This document shows positions 1-9,091 of a stretch of DNA of 64,000 nucleotides, in pieces. A program made the position numbers and the translations under genes. The notes beneath the pieces were generated by a model. That model saw only the letters and a list, made by a program, of their open reading frames with translations, did not search any database and was not told the origin of the DNA. Each line of letters opens with the position of its first letter. Positions within the stretch are counted from its first letter, which is position 1. This stretch comes from Bdellovibrionales bacterium RIFOXYD12_FULL_39_22 (GTDB taxonomy: Bacteria > Bdellovibrionota > Bacteriovoracia > Bacteriovoracales > Bacteriovoracaceae), in contig MEQL01000037.1 in assembly GCA_001770205.1 (NCBI GenBank), forward strand, positions 1 through 64,000, read 5' to 3'.

Positions 1-1
1 G

Positions 2-154
2 ATTCTTTCTAAATCTATTGAACTTTCTAACGTTGACTTGGCCACTGAGTTTATTGCGCTTATGGAACAGCAAAGAAATTTTCAGGCCAATGCTAAAACG
101 ATTAATACTGCTGATCAAATGTTGCAAGAAGTTCTAAATATCAAACGTAATTAA
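2..154 (+). CDS. flgE: Flagellar hook protein FlgE, C-terminal end (partial)
   Basis: Only the last 50 codons lie in the window; the gene begins to the left. The segment SNVDLATEFIALMEQQRNF followed by QANAKTINTADQMLQEVL is the conserved C-terminal helix of the FlgE/FlgF/FlgG rod-hook family. The TADQ-ML-E-VLNI ending fits the hook protein FlgE better than the rod protein FlgG, which usually ends QRLAQL. The C-terminal helix packs in the D0 core of the extracellular hook. A strong 17-bp hairpin follows 10 bases after the stop, so this is the end of a flagellar operon. It shows that the organism is, or descends from, a flagellated cell. Confidence 0.85.
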   Translation: MLSKSIELSNVDLATEFIALMEQQRNFQANAKTINTADQMLQEVLNIKRN

Positions 155-164
155 TAAGCAATAA

Positions 165-220
165 AAGCTAGGTGAAAAACTTCTAAATATTAGGAGTTTT
201 TCACCTAGCTTGTTTTTTTG
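165..220 (+). terminator. Rho-independent terminator after flgE, probably bidirectional
   Basis: A perfect 17-bp stem (165-181 pairs with 195-211) with a 13-base loop is followed by a T tract at 213-219. It sits between the flgE stop at 154 and the ferredoxin stop at 225, so it closes the plus-strand flagellar operon. On the minus strand the stem is followed by a weaker T-rich run, so it may also end the ppiD-ferredoxin transcript. Confidence 0.9.
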
Positions 221-224
221 CTGA

Positions 225-452
225 TTAAATTTTTCCAATCGCATTGACGGGGCAGACATCGATTGTCGCATGACACTTCGCTATTTCTTGTGTGGTGGCC
301 GGCTGTTTGTAAACAAAGGCATAGATATTGTCATTATCCATTTTAAAAAACTCAGGGGCCTCTACGATACAGGCGTTGCAAGCGATACATTGGTCATCGG
401 TGAAGAAGTCACCGATGACGTTTTCTGGAATTTTATATTTTAGATCGGCCAT
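225..452 (-). CDS. Small [4Fe-4S] ferredoxin
   Basis: This 75-residue protein has one iron-sulfur binding set: Cys22, Cys25 and Cys28 in CIACNAC, and Cys67 in the CPVNAI motif typical of the fourth ligand. An extra Cys60 lies nearby. The spacing is that of single-cluster [4Fe-4S] ferredoxins of the Fer4_13/Fer4_15 type, cytoplasmic electron carriers. The redox partner is not evident here. It is the second gene of a minus-strand unit, 24 bases after the PpiD-like foldase, and ends at the shared hairpin at 165-211. The start is clear because the family begins only a few residues before the region conserved here. Confidence 0.9.
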   Translation of the reverse strand: MADLKYKIPENVIGDFFTDDQCIACNACIVEAPEFFKMDNDNIYAFVYKQPATTQEIAKCHATIDVCPVNAIGKI

Positions 453-476
453 ATTTTATTCTTTCAAAATTATCTC

Positions 477-1976
477 TTATAGTGTGCCGTAACGTTTAAT
501 AGTTGTTGTGTTTTTAAGTTGAGTTAAAACACTTTGAAAAAGTTTATTTGAAATGGCCTGCGATAAAACTTTCTTGTCTTGTTCATTATCGTTATCGTTT
601 TTTTCTTCTCCCACAAAAGGTGCGGCCTGAACTATTATAGAGCCAGCAATTTCGTCAAAGATCTGTACCTCTTTGCTGGCATTGGTTTTACTTTTTTCAA
701 AAAGCGTTCGTAGTTGCTCATCGCTAAGGGACAACTGTCCACTAGTACCATCTAAACGATTGATCTCTTTTTCTTTTTCAAATAAAAAACCATATTTTTT
801 TTCAAGAGCTTCTAACTTAGTAATTTCTTTTTTATCCATGGCCGCTTTAACTTCCACTTTAACTTTTTCCAGAAGGGCCTTGGCATCATCGTTTTTACTG
901 TTTTGGATCATCTCCTTCGTAAACTGCATTTTGTAGTCTTCAAAAATTGCCTCTTTTGCCGCTTTTTTATCTTCGACCATAATTATGTGGTAGCCAAAAT
1001 CACTCTTGACGGGAGATGAAATGGTTTTGGCGTCCATATTAAAGGCAACTTCTTCAAATGCCGGAACCATCCGTCCCTTGGCAAACCAATCTAAGTCCCC
1101 CCCATTTGTTTTTCCACTTGGATCTTCGGTGAATTTATTGGCCATTTCCTTGAAGTTTTTTAGCGTAACTTTTTTGGCCAAATCTTCTATTTCCGCTTTA
1201 ACTTTCTCTTCATCTTTCCCTTCGGTTGTAAGGAGAATATGCCGGGCCTTTATTTGCTCGGGTTGGTCCAGTTGCTTTTTTTGCTCATTAAATTTAGATG
1301 TTACTCGTGCTAGGTTCGCATCATTTTTTAGAAAGCTATCCATTTCATCTTTACTAACTTCTACAAATTTAAACATCTCTTGCAACGTTATTTTGGCCAT
1401 GGTCGCCTTTATTTTTTGGCCTTTAAAGGTATTAATTTGTTCCATGTATTTTGAAGATATAGGGAAGGTTTTAATTATTGATTGTAGCTTCTTAGTTTTA
1501 AGATCCGTTAGGATATTTTCTTCAAACTCGTTTGGAGTCAGGCGGTTTCTGGAAAGTATGAATTTGTATTTTTCGATGTCGAAGTTCTCATCAGTTTTAA
1601 AATAGGAAATCTCTTTTATCTCCTGCTTGACTTCATCTGCGCCGGCCGAAATTCCCACCTCACTTGCTAAATTGGTGAGGAGTTTATTGTTTATAACACT
1701 TTCAAGTGCATTGTTTTTAAGGTTTAACCCGTCAATGTCTTGCTGCGAGAGCTCTTTTCCAAACATCTGCTGATAGAGTTGAATTTGGCGATTATATTCA
1801 TTGCGAAATTCCTCGACTTTAACCGAGGAGCTGCCAACTTTAGCGATTGTGCCACTACTACCGACTTTATTTGTGAAGGACTGATAATCGCTGAACATGA
1901 AAGAGACAACGATTAGGCCAATTAGGACAGATACTAATATTCCGGAACCAGTTTTTTGAAATCTATCAACGCTCAT
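477..1976 (-). CDS. ppiD: PpiD/SurA-type periplasmic peptidyl-prolyl isomerase, membrane anchored
   Basis: The 499-residue protein has one membrane segment near the N-terminus (about residues 12-30, GILVSVLIGLIVVSFMF) and a SurA_N-like helical chaperone region (about 40-200). A parvulin domain follows (about 240-345), with KARHILL at its start, a GGDLDWF motif, and the typical end SDFGYHIIMVEDKK. The C-terminal third is charged and helical. This is the PpiD layout: an inner-membrane-anchored foldase that helps secreted and outer-membrane proteins leave the Sec translocon. It is divergent from mreC and is followed by the ferredoxin gene. The PpiD call rests on the N-terminal anchor; SurA itself has a cleaved signal and two rotamase domains. 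Confidence 0.85.
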   Translation of the reverse strand: MSVDRFQKTGSGILVSVLIGLIVVSFMFSDYQSFTNKVGSSGTIAKVGSSSVKVEEFRNEYNRQIQLYQQMFGKELSQQDIDGLNLKNNALESVINNKLLTNLASEVGISAGADEVKQEIKEISYFKTDENFDIEKYKFILSRNRLTPNEFEENILTDLKTKKLQSIIKTFPISSKYMEQINTFKGQKIKATMAKITLQEMFKFVEVSKDEMDSFLKNDANLARVTSKFNEQKKQLDQPEQIKARHILLTTEGKDEEKVKAEIEDLAKKVTLKNFKEMANKFTEDPSGKTNGGDLDWFAKGRMVPAFEEVAFNMDAKTISSPVKSDFGYHIIMVEDKKAAKEAIFEDYKMQFTKEMIQNSKNDDAKALLEKVKVEVKAAMDKKEITKLEALEKKYGFLFEKEKEINRLDGTSGQLSLSDEQLRTLFEKSKTNASKEVQIFDEIAGSIIVQAAPFVGEEKNDNDNEQDKKVLSQAISNKLFQSVLTQLKNTTTIKRYGTL

Positions 1977-2125
1977 TTTTCTTATCCTTTGAAAGTTTTA
2001 AGTGTTGTTGAAAGAGATAATATAACCCTTTCTTCTCTTAATTTTCAAGAAAGATAATTGGCAGGAGCTACGATTTTAGTTAAGCTACTGCTTAGAAGCA
2101 AAAATAATAAAAAGGAGATAAATTT

Positions 2126-2995
2126 TTGGGCCTAGTAGAACATGAGGGCAATCGACTAAAGCATTTTATAAACATAGTTTTCCTAGCGGTTTCTCTGTAT
2201 AGCGCTTCAACTACGGAGTACAGGCTAGCAGAGATCTCTTTTTTCGATCGTTTTTTGATTAATGCACTAGCGCCCATCCAGAAGGGACTATCTTCAACAA
2301 AAGACTATATTTCATCTGGGATAGAACACTATCTTTTAAATGTTACTGCCAGCCGCGAAAATATTAAATTAAAGAGAGACTACAGCGAGCTTGAAAGTGA
2401 GTTATTCAAAATTCGGGAGATAGAAAAAGAAAATAGAAGACTAAAGGCCTTATTGGAGTTCAATAGCGAGATACCTTTAAAGAAAGTTCTCGCCGAAGTC
2501 GTGGCCTGGGATGCTTCGAGCGAATTTAAAGTTATACGTATAAATAAGGGATCAAAAAGTGGCCTCCGCCTTCAATCTACTGTAATAACCACTCAAGGAC
2601 TCGTCGGATATGTCTATCGACTAACGGATAATTTTGCGGATGTTCTAACCATACTCGATCGTAATAATAAAGTGGACGCTGTTTTAGAGAGAATTCGCGC
2701 CCATGGAATTGTTGAGGGATATTCTCAGGATAAGTGCATAATGAAGTATGTGGGAAGAAAAGATCCTGTTGTTTTGGAAGATATCTTAATAACCTCGGGA
2801 TTGGGAAATGTTTATCCTAAGGGAATAAAAATTGGAACTGTATCTAGAATTGAGCGTGAAAGTTTTGGAATAACTCAGTACATTGAGGTTAAACCCAGTG
2901 TGGATTTTTCCCGTTTAGAAGAGGTTGTTGTATTGTTATCGCTAGACGATAAAACGCTTGATCAAGAATGGAATGTACTCAATAAAACAAAATAG
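2126..2995 (+). CDS. mreC: Rod-shape-determining protein MreC
   Basis: This 289-residue protein has a short cytoplasmic start, one membrane segment (about residues 14-32), a coiled coil (about 75-115, rich in Glu/Lys/Leu heptads) and then the beta-barrel MreC domain. That domain includes VVAWDASSEFKVIRINKGS, GLVGYVYR and the late VLITSG-like segment ILITSGLGNVYPKGIKIG. MreC links MreB filaments to PBP2 and RodA during cell elongation. The start is a TTG at 2126, supported by AAAGGAG at 2111-2117 with about 8 bases of spacing. It heads a four-gene elongasome operon, 15 bases upstream of mreD. mreB is not adjacent in this window. Confidence 0.93.
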   Translation: MGLVEHEGNRLKHFINIVFLAVSLYSASTTEYRLAEISFFDRFLINALAPIQKGLSSTKDYISSGIEHYLLNVTASRENIKLKRDYSELESELFKIREIEKENRRLKALLEFNSEIPLKKVLAEVVAWDASSEFKVIRINKGSKSGLRLQSTVITTQGLVGYVYRLTDNFADVLTILDRNNKVDAVLERIRAHGIVEGYSQDKCIMKYVGRKDPVVLEDILITSGLGNVYPKGIKIGTVSRIERESFGITQYIEVKPSVDFSRLEEVVVLLSLDDKTLDQEWNVLNKTK

Positions 2996-3010
2996 TGAGG
3001 AGTTTTTTTC

Positions 3011-3547
3011 ATGAAGGTTAGAAGTGAACAGTTGCCGCAGTCATTATTTTTTACCATACTCCTACTGCTGGCATTAGAGATTGTGGCATCAACTTTTTTT
3101 CCAATAATTGGACTTGTGAGATTTCGGCCGGCGTTTAATATTTTAATCGTGCTTTATGTTGGATTTAAGTTGGAAACGCCATTTGTGGCGTTGGTTATCT
3201 TTGCCATTCAATATTTCCACTCTTTCTTTTCTGTTGAAGGCTGGGCGGCCGGAACGTTTGCTGGAATTATTATATGTATGATAATTTCTTATTTGCGAGA
3301 AATGATCCATTTTTCAACGGCACTCGTCACGATAGTAGTGGTGGAGATATTTCAAATTATTTGGTTTATAATTGCCTCCTTGTTGCTCTACTTGAAGACA
3401 GACAATATCACATATGTCTATGAAAAATTTTTTCGCTTTATCCCCGAGAGCATAATTATTGCATTAGTTGCGCCGTATTGCTTTACGATACTGGACCGTA
3501 TTTGGCATAGCCGAAATGAGAGGAAACTGCTTGGAGATGTCTCTTAA
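3011..3547 (+). CDS. mreD: Rod-shape-determining protein MreD
   Basis: The 178-residue protein is almost entirely hydrophobic, with about five to six membrane helices and few conserved residues, as usual for MreD. Identity rests mainly on its place between mreC and mrdA, its length and its topology. It is part of the inner-membrane elongasome. A GTGAGGAG ribosome site precedes the ATG. The stop codon shares one base with the start of the next gene (TAATG), so translation is probably coupled. Confidence 0.85.
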   Translation: MKVRSEQLPQSLFFTILLLLALEIVASTFFPIIGLVRFRPAFNILIVLYVGFKLETPFVALVIFAIQYFHSFFSVEGWAAGTFAGIIICMIISYLREMIHFSTALVTIVVVEIFQIIWFIIASLLLYLKTDNITYVYEKFFRFIPESIIIALVAPYCFTILDRIWHSRNERKLLGDVS

Positions 3548-5520
3548 TGTTTAACCAAGAAGATCTGGTCAAGTCACACAAGCCCCGCGCAGACCTATTA
3601 GGCAATATGGTCGTTTTTGCGTTTGCCGTTGTGTTAGCAAGGTTGTGGTATCTGCAAATTTATCGTGGTGACCTATTATACAGGTTTTCCCTTGAAAATA
3701 GATTGCGAAAAGAAAATGTTGAAGCGCCACGCGGACTAATTTTTAGTCGAAATAATGATCTTTTGGTATTTAATACTCCACGCTTTGATGCTGTATTGGT
3801 TCCTCAATATATTTCTAATGAAGAGCAGACCATCGCTAAGTTATCACAGATTTTATCTATGAATCCGGCCGAAATTAAAAAGATCTTACAGAAAAGTTCG
3901 CGGCAGGCGCAATATCTTCCGATAACTATAAAAAAGAATATCTCTCATACAGAAGTTGCAATTATCGAAACAGAGCACAGTAAAATTCCCGGGATCAGCG
4001 TGCAGACTTTTATAGGCCGTGACTATGCTGATAAAGAAATCGGCGGCCATCTTTTTGGCTATATTTCCGAGATATCGCAACAGCAACTTCCCAAATATAT
4101 CAATCGCGATAAGATTAAATATAAGCAAGGAGATTTCATTGGCCAGTCTGGCATAGAAGAGCAGTTTGATAAATATTTACGAGGAGTGGATGGATATCTA
4201 TTCATGGAAGTTGATGCTATGGGGGCGCTCAAGCGGTTAATTCGTGACGACGCTTTATTTCAAGGAATTGATAACAAACCGGCCATTTCTGGAAATAATA
4301 TGCGTTTGACAATTGATAGAGAGATGCAAACTACGGCCTATAATGCTCTAGAGGGCAAGGCCGGAAGTGTGGTGGCCATAGATGTAAATAGCGGAGAGAT
4401 CTTAGCAATGGTTGCGCGTCCATCCTTTGATCCATCGAAATTTAGTATGAGTCTGTCTTCAGATTATTGGAGTTCTCTTGTTTCTGATGACAAAAACCCT
4501 CTACGCGATCGGAGTATTCAAGAACACTATCCTCCTGGCTCAACATTTAAAACCATTACGGCCATTGCTGCCTTGGAAGAGGGATTAATAAATGAATCAA
4601 CCACGGTTGCTTGCAACGGAACTTTTAAATTAGGAAAGAGAGTTTTTCACTGCTGGAAAAAACATGGCCACGGGGTGGTAGATATTCATCGCGCTATCAA
4701 AGAATCTTGTGATGTCTTTTTTTACAAAATAGGAACTATGCTAGATATTAATATTTTGGCCAAATATGCAAATATGATGGGGTTTGGCCGCCGTTCCGGG
4801 ATTACACTTTCCAACGAAAGAAATGGCCTGATTCCAACAAGAGAGTGGAAAGTGCAAAAAAATGGCCAAGAATGGCAACTAGGCGAGACGCTAATGAGTG
4901 TCATTGGCCAGTCATACGTCTTGGTAACAACACTTCAAATGGCACAAGCGTATGCGATAATTGCTAATGGTAACTCGCTATATCGTCCACATTTGGTGAA
5001 AGAGATATTTTCTAATGATGGAAGGATATTGGCAAAGTTCGGGGCGGAAAAAGTAGCGGAAGTTAAATTATCAGAAAAAACGTTGAGATTGGTTCGTGAT
5101 GGGTTGTACGGAGTTGTTAATGAACGAAGTGGTACTGCCTGGTGGTTTAAAGGAAGTGGAATTAGAATGTCTGGGAAGACGGGAACTGCTCAGGTGATAA
5201 GAATGTCGGCAGAAAAACTTTTTGCTAAATGTGAAGAGTCTGATTACAAATCGAGAAATCATGGATTATTCGTGGCCTATGCTCCTAAGGATGATCCACA
5301 AATTGCAGTGGCTTCGATCATTGAACATGGTTGTCACGGATCTTCGGCCGCTGCTCCAATTGTTCGAGATGTAATTACAACGTATATGAAAAAATATCGT
5401 CCAGAGCAAATGGAAAAATATATAGCCGAAGAGCGGGCCGAACAAGCGCGTTTACGAAAAGCGATGGCGGCAGAGAATAAAACAGAAACGGCACCAGTCG
5501 ATGGCCCGGATGATGAATAG
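3547..5520 (+). CDS. mrdA: Penicillin-binding protein 2 (elongation transpeptidase)
   Basis: The 657-residue class B PBP has an N-terminal membrane anchor (about residues 20-36), a pedestal/dimerisation domain with the EAPRGLIFSRN motif (58-69), and a transpeptidase domain. The three penicillin-binding motifs are visible: SxxK as Ser332-Thr-Phe-Lys335, SxN in the variant form Ser387-Cys-Asp389, and KTG at 544-546. SCD in place of SxN is common in PBP2 orthologues. It cross-links peptidoglycan in the periplasm during elongation, as partner of RodA, which lies 22 bases downstream. The last 30 residues are charged and alanine/glutamate rich, which is a variable tail. Confidence 0.95.
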   Translation: MFNQEDLVKSHKPRADLLGNMVVFAFAVVLARLWYLQIYRGDLLYRFSLENRLRKENVEAPRGLIFSRNNDLLVFNTPRFDAVLVPQYISNEEQTIAKLSQILSMNPAEIKKILQKSSRQAQYLPITIKKNISHTEVAIIETEHSKIPGISVQTFIGRDYADKEIGGHLFGYISEISQQQLPKYINRDKIKYKQGDFIGQSGIEEQFDKYLRGVDGYLFMEVDAMGALKRLIRDDALFQGIDNKPAISGNNMRLTIDREMQTTAYNALEGKAGSVVAIDVNSGEILAMVARPSFDPSKFSMSLSSDYWSSLVSDDKNPLRDRSIQEHYPPGSTFKTITAIAALEEGLINESTTVACNGTFKLGKRVFHCWKKHGHGVVDIHRAIKESCDVFFYKIGTMLDINILAKYANMMGFGRRSGITLSNERNGLIPTREWKVQKNGQEWQLGETLMSVIGQSYVLVTTLQMAQAYAIIANGNSLYRPHLVKEIFSNDGRILAKFGAEKVAEVKLSEKTLRLVRDGLYGVVNERSGTAWWFKGSGIRMSGKTGTAQVIRMSAEKLFAKCEESDYKSRNHGLFVAYAPKDDPQIAVASIIEHGCHGSSAAAPIVRDVITTYMKKYRPEQMEKYIAEERAEQARLRKAMAAENKTETAPVDGPDDE

Positions 5521-5542
5521 GCAGTAGGATTGGAGATAGAAA

Positions 5543-6658
5543 ATGGATTATTCAACAAAATTTGCTAACGCGCTAAAAAAATATGATTTTAGTTTTTTTG
5601 GGACGCTATCCATAATATTTTTAGTCGGTATTGTTAACTTATATTCAGCTACTCACGCATCCAATGAATCATCGATTGCTAATTTATATAAGGTGCAGAT
5701 CGTTTGGTTTTTTCTATCAATGGCGATAGGAGTAGGGATAAGCTTTGTAAATCCAAGAAATTTTTTTCGCTTTTCTTATATAATATATTTGGGGTGCATT
5801 GCAATGTTGCTTGCAGTACTTGCATTAGGCCATGTTGGTATGGGAGCACAGCGCTGGTTGGGATTTGGTTCAATTAAATTTCAACCTTCCGAGTTGAGCA
5901 AAATAGCGGTAGTTCTTGTATTGGGACGATGGTTTGTGAGAAATAATTATGAGCATGAATTAAGTCTATCAGACATGGTAATTCCGCTAATTTTAACCGC
6001 CATCCCCATGTTACTGGTAGTAGTGCAACCAGATCTTGGGACCGGACTTCTCATTTTACTTATATTTTCAGTTATTGCTTTTTATAAAAAACTTAAGTGG
6101 CGCTCTATTGTGGTAGTGGTTTTACTTGCGATGCTGACGGGGGGAGTTGTTTATAAATTTGGCCTTAAAGAATATCAGCGACAACGTATTTTGACCTTTA
6201 TTGATCCAACCGCCGACGCTCGAGGTTTTGGATACAATGCTATTCAATCTAAAATAGCAATAGGTTCTGGCCAGTTTTGGGGAAAGGGTTTTAAAAAATC
6301 ATCACAGGCCTCGCTTAGTTATTTACCTGAAAATCATACTGACTTTATTTTTTCTATTTATAACGAAGAACACGGCCTAACTGGATCGTTGTTGTTAATT
6401 TTCTTGTATATTGTTTTGCTTTTTCGCTTTTTGTGGTTAGCTGGCACGGTAAGTAACCTCTATGATTCGATTATTGTTATCGGCTTTATGTCTATTTTCT
6501 TTTGGCACACCTTTATCAACATGAGCATGGTTATGGGGTTGCTCCCCATTGTGGGAATCCCCCTTCCCTTGATGTCTTATGGAGGCTCCAGCTTACTCAC
6601 TTTTTTCACCTGTGCGGGCATGGCCACCTCAATTAGCAATTCGAGAAATCTATTCTAG
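5543..6658 (+). CDS. rodA: RodA, SEDS-family peptidoglycan glycosyltransferase
   Basis: The 371-residue polytopic protein has about ten membrane helices and the SEDS hallmarks: GAQRWLGFGSIKFQPSE, VQPDLGTG, ENHTDFIF and the final PLMSYGGSSLL. SEDS proteins polymerise lipid II into glycan strands; RodA works with PBP2 in elongation. The length matches RodA. It is the last gene of the mreC-mreD-mrdA-rodA operon and is followed directly by a short hairpin terminator overlapping its stop. Confidence 0.95.
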   Translation: MDYSTKFANALKKYDFSFFGTLSIIFLVGIVNLYSATHASNESSIANLYKVQIVWFFLSMAIGVGISFVNPRNFFRFSYIIYLGCIAMLLAVLALGHVGMGAQRWLGFGSIKFQPSELSKIAVVLVLGRWFVRNNYEHELSLSDMVIPLILTAIPMLLVVVQPDLGTGLLILLIFSVIAFYKKLKWRSIVVVVLLAMLTGGVVYKFGLKEYQRQRILTFIDPTADARGFGYNAIQSKIAIGSGQFWGKGFKKSSQASLSYLPENHTDFIFSIYNEEHGLTGSLLLIFLYIVLLFRFLWLAGTVSNLYDSIIVIGFMSIFFWHTFINMSMVMGLLPIVGIPLPLMSYGGSSLLTFFTCAGMATSISNSRNLF

Positions 6659-6685
6659 ATGCCATTGGCATCTTCTTTGCTCTTT
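6657..6685 (+). terminator. Rho-independent terminator after rodA
   Basis: AGATGCC at 6657-6663 pairs with GGCATCT at 6667-6673 around a 3-base loop, followed by a T/C-rich tract. The stem starts inside the rodA stop codon. The short stem makes it a moderate-strength terminator for the elongasome operon. Confidence 0.65.
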
Positions 6686-6725
6686 ATATGAATAGAGGTT
6701 AACCAGATAGAACTTGGAGATAAAG

Positions 6726-6989
6726 ATGTCAAAAAAAGATGCATTCGTAAAAAAAATGGCCATTTTTGTAGTAGCTTTGCTTACTTATTCCACCTTAATG
6801 GCCGCAGACGAGATATTAAAAGAGCAGCAGTTAATGACTGGCCTAAATAAATACAATGTTAACAGCACTATGATCGAGTCTATCAGATACTCTCTGTGGG
6901 TTAACGGTATTGGCCATGATGCTATAGACAAAAGTGAAGTGGCCGCGGCGGCCATCCCAGAAGAGTTAGCAGTGGCGATTTCCAAATAA
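6726..6989 (+). CDS. Small secreted protein of unknown function
   Basis: The protein has 87 residues from the ATG at 6726, which has GGAG 6 bases upstream; a TTG four codons earlier is in frame but overlaps this ribosome site. The N-terminus is a clear signal peptide with cleavage likely after TLMA, at about residue 24. The mature part is about 63 residues, acidic, without Cys, and ends AAAAIPEELAVAISK. I do not recognise a family. It follows the elongasome terminator and precedes a MarR-type regulator in the same direction, so it may be transcribed alone or with it. Confidence 0.7.
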   Translation: MSKKDAFVKKMAIFVVALLTYSTLMAADEILKEQQLMTGLNKYNVNSTMIESIRYSLWVNGIGHDAIDKSEVAAAAIPEELAVAISK

Positions 6990-7062
6990 GTTTTTTCTTG
7001 AGTTATTGCTAAATCATGCTATTAGTATCAAATCAATACTAAACACAGGTGTTATTACTATC

Positions 7063-7509
7063 ATGAAAAAAATTTCCATTATTGGTAGCTATCTCAAAAA
7101 AATATATCGCGGCTATAGCTCGGAACTACTTTTAAAACTGCAGGCCAAAGGCTTTTTGGATTTGCGGCCAAGTTTTTTAGAGGTCTTGTTATACATTTGT
7201 GAAAATGATGCTACCTCCATCAAAATGATTGGACGAAGCTGCGGCCTTAAAAAGCAAACCATGACTAGCCATCTAAATGAGTTAGAAAGTAGAGGCTATA
7301 TTTTAAGAAAAATTGGCCAAAAAGATAAGCGAGAGCAAAATATAGTTTTAACCGAGTATGGTGAAAAGTTTAAAGTTGCTTTAATGGAGAGTATCGAGGA
7401 GCTGGAAAACAGTTACGTTGATATTATAGGAAGCGTAGAACTCGACCGTATTGAATTAATGCTAAAAAACTTTCATGAAAAACTGCCATCGCATAATGCC
7501 ACCGTTTAA
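7063..7509 (+). CDS. MarR-family transcriptional regulator
   Basis: From the ATG at 7063 the protein has 148 residues, the usual MarR length; an upstream in-frame TTG at 7006 would add 19 unsupported residues. The winged helix-turn-helix covers about residues 38-108: SIKMIGRSCGLKKQTMTSHL is the recognition helix region, and the wing follows in GYILRKIGQKDKREQNIVLT, including the DKR(E) motif common in MarR proteins. N- and C-terminal helices would form the dimer interface. The ligand and target genes are unknown. The gene converges with the DUF350 protein gene; their stops abut. Confidence 0.8.
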   Translation: MKKISIIGSYLKKIYRGYSSELLLKLQAKGFLDLRPSFLEVLLYICENDATSIKMIGRSCGLKKQTMTSHLNELESRGYILRKIGQKDKREQNIVLTEYGEKFKVALMESIEELENSYVDIIGSVELDRIELMLKNFHEKLPSHNATV

Positions 7510-8418
7510 TTAAAAAGCTGGATAGAATGTGCCAAAATCAATTTGGCCAGCGATGATAGTGGTCAAAAAACTAGCGGTTAGATTTAGAGCTCCTTCATAA
7601 ATACCATATCCAATGGATGGCCCGGAAAGATCACGATTAATTTCAGCTTGATTCGCATCCCCTAATTCATCTTGCATTAGATAGATTTTTTGCAACCCCA
7701 GTTTGAATAAGGGATAGATTAAAATAGATAAGAGAATTTTTAACACAACCTGAACGGAGTACCAGTACAAGTTATTGACGCTATTGTTAAGGGAAGAGGT
7801 TATGATTAATGTCCAGCCCCACAAAAAGCCGGAGTAAGAGCATGCTAAGGCAAGATTTCCCTGGATGAGCAAGCGATTAAATGGAAGTTTCGATACCAGG
7901 GAATATGACTTAGATGCCAAACCTATAATTACGATAGCAAATGGCCAAATGAAAAAAAGCAGGATGAGAGAATCCCTTGATACCGATGCAATTGTTTTAA
8001 TAATAATTGCCAAAGTTATAGACATAGAAAAGCTAATAAGGGCATAAGCATAATTTTTTCGTTTAAGTATTTCGTCGGAGAAATCAAAATTATATAAAAC
8101 GATACTTTCCATAATATAGATGGAGGCCAGATAGATAAAAAAAGTTGCAATAGATTTAACAAAAAAATCCAAGATCGAGACAATAATTCCGTTGGCCATG
8201 TAAATATGGAAATTAGAAAAAATTATTCCAACTCCAATAATTCGTGCAAGCAAATGTAGTGTTTGTGCCGGATTTTGCGTTGGATAAAATCTTTTAAAAA
8301 GTTGTAATCGAGATGAAGGATAGAGGAAGGAGTGAGCATATTTATAGGCAAAAATAAGTGCACAAATTAACGCCACAAAAATGGCGCGTATTATTAATTT
8401 ATCAAATAACTCATTCAT
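7510..8418 (-). CDS. DUF350 family integral membrane protein
   Basis: The 302-residue protein has about eight hydrophobic helices and no signal peptide. The region from QGNLALACSYSGFLWGWTL (about residue 187) to GYGIYEGALNLTASF (about 272) matches the DUF350 pattern of GN-A-A pairs and late small-residue helices as I know it, and an equivalent half-repeat precedes it. DUF350 proteins lie in the inner membrane; their biochemical role is unknown. It overlaps the upstream secreted-protein gene by 8 bases, and that gene overlaps the HD hydrolase by 4, so the three form one coupled minus-strand operon. They probably act in one process. Confidence 0.75.
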   Translation of the reverse strand: MNELFDKLIIRAIFVALICALIFAYKYAHSFLYPSSRLQLFKRFYPTQNPAQTLHLLARIIGVGIIFSNFHIYMANGIIVSILDFFVKSIATFFIYLASIYIMESIVLYNFDFSDEILKRKNYAYALISFSMSITLAIIIKTIASVSRDSLILLFFIWPFAIVIIGLASKSYSLVSKLPFNRLLIQGNLALACSYSGFLWGWTLIITSSLNNSVNNLYWYSVQVVLKILLSILIYPLFKLGLQKIYLMQDELGDANQAEINRDLSGPSIGYGIYEGALNLTASFLTTIIAGQIDFGTFYPAF

Positions 8419-9091
8419 ATATTTCCTGTGGTAAACTCAAAAATTTTTGCAGACGTTTTTTTAAAAGGGCCTTCAAAACAACAACCTCTGAGACATTTTT
8501 TTTGGGAAGATTTAGCAGTGTTACCGCGCCTTCTGTTCCAAATTCTTTATTTGTCCCATAAAATGGTGTTTCATTTTTTTGGGCCATTATCATCTCATTA
8601 TAAAATTTTTGATCTGGGCGAAAATCTCCCCAGCTTAACATTGATGGAAAGTGTTGATAGACACTATAAAAGGCCCACAGGCGTAATCCAGAATCCTGTA
8701 ATTTCCAATGGCCGTAGGCGCGATTACCAACAAATTGACTGCCAGGAGGAGAGGGAATTATATTGACTGGCACATCCTTGGCCTGACGTAAAAAAATCGT
8801 CATCCCAATATTTTTTTTGTTTTTTTCCCAAAAATATTTGCTGACGCGGAAAATCTGTTCATCTGCAGAGTTAAAACTATGAATAATGCGGTAGCGGTGA
8901 AAGTAGCTCTTTATGATAAAGCCAGTTTTAAAGTAGTCGGTTAAAATTAAAGAGGTATTTTCTTTGGGAAAATAGTTGGCAAAGACGGTCTCGTCGGGAA
9001 CATATTTAATGCCAGATTCAGATGGATAGAAGCTGGCAGAAATGCCAAGAAAATTTAGTAGTAAAAAAACATAGATGGAAATTTTTTTCAT
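8411..9091 (-). CDS. Secreted or periplasmic protein of unknown function
   Basis: The 226-residue protein begins with a signal peptide (MKKISIYVFLLLNFLGISA, cleavage near residue 20). The mature part is rich in aromatic residues (Phe, Tyr, Trp), has no Cys pairs and no family motif I recognise. It lies between the HD-domain hydrolase (ATGA overlap at 9088-9091) and the DUF350 membrane protein (8-base overlap). The strict coupling suggests a shared function, perhaps at the envelope. Confidence 0.7.
   Translation of the reverse strand: MKKISIYVFLLLNFLGISASFYPSESGIKYVPDETVFANYFPKENTSLILTDYFKTGFIIKSYFHRYRIIHSFNSADEQIFRVSKYFWEKNKKNIGMTIFLRQAKDVPVNIIPSPPGSQFVGNRAYGHWKLQDSGLRLWAFYSVYQHFPSMLSWGDFRPDQKFYNEMIMAQKNETPFYGTNKEFGTEGAVTLLNLPKKNVSEVVVLKALLKKRLQKFLSLPQEIYE

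Noticed and set aside
1006-1605. 199-residue open frame on the plus strand inside the PpiD-like gene
   Set aside because: Antisense shadow: no ribosome site, Ser/Phe-rich composition, and the minus-strand gene shows clear parvulin motifs.
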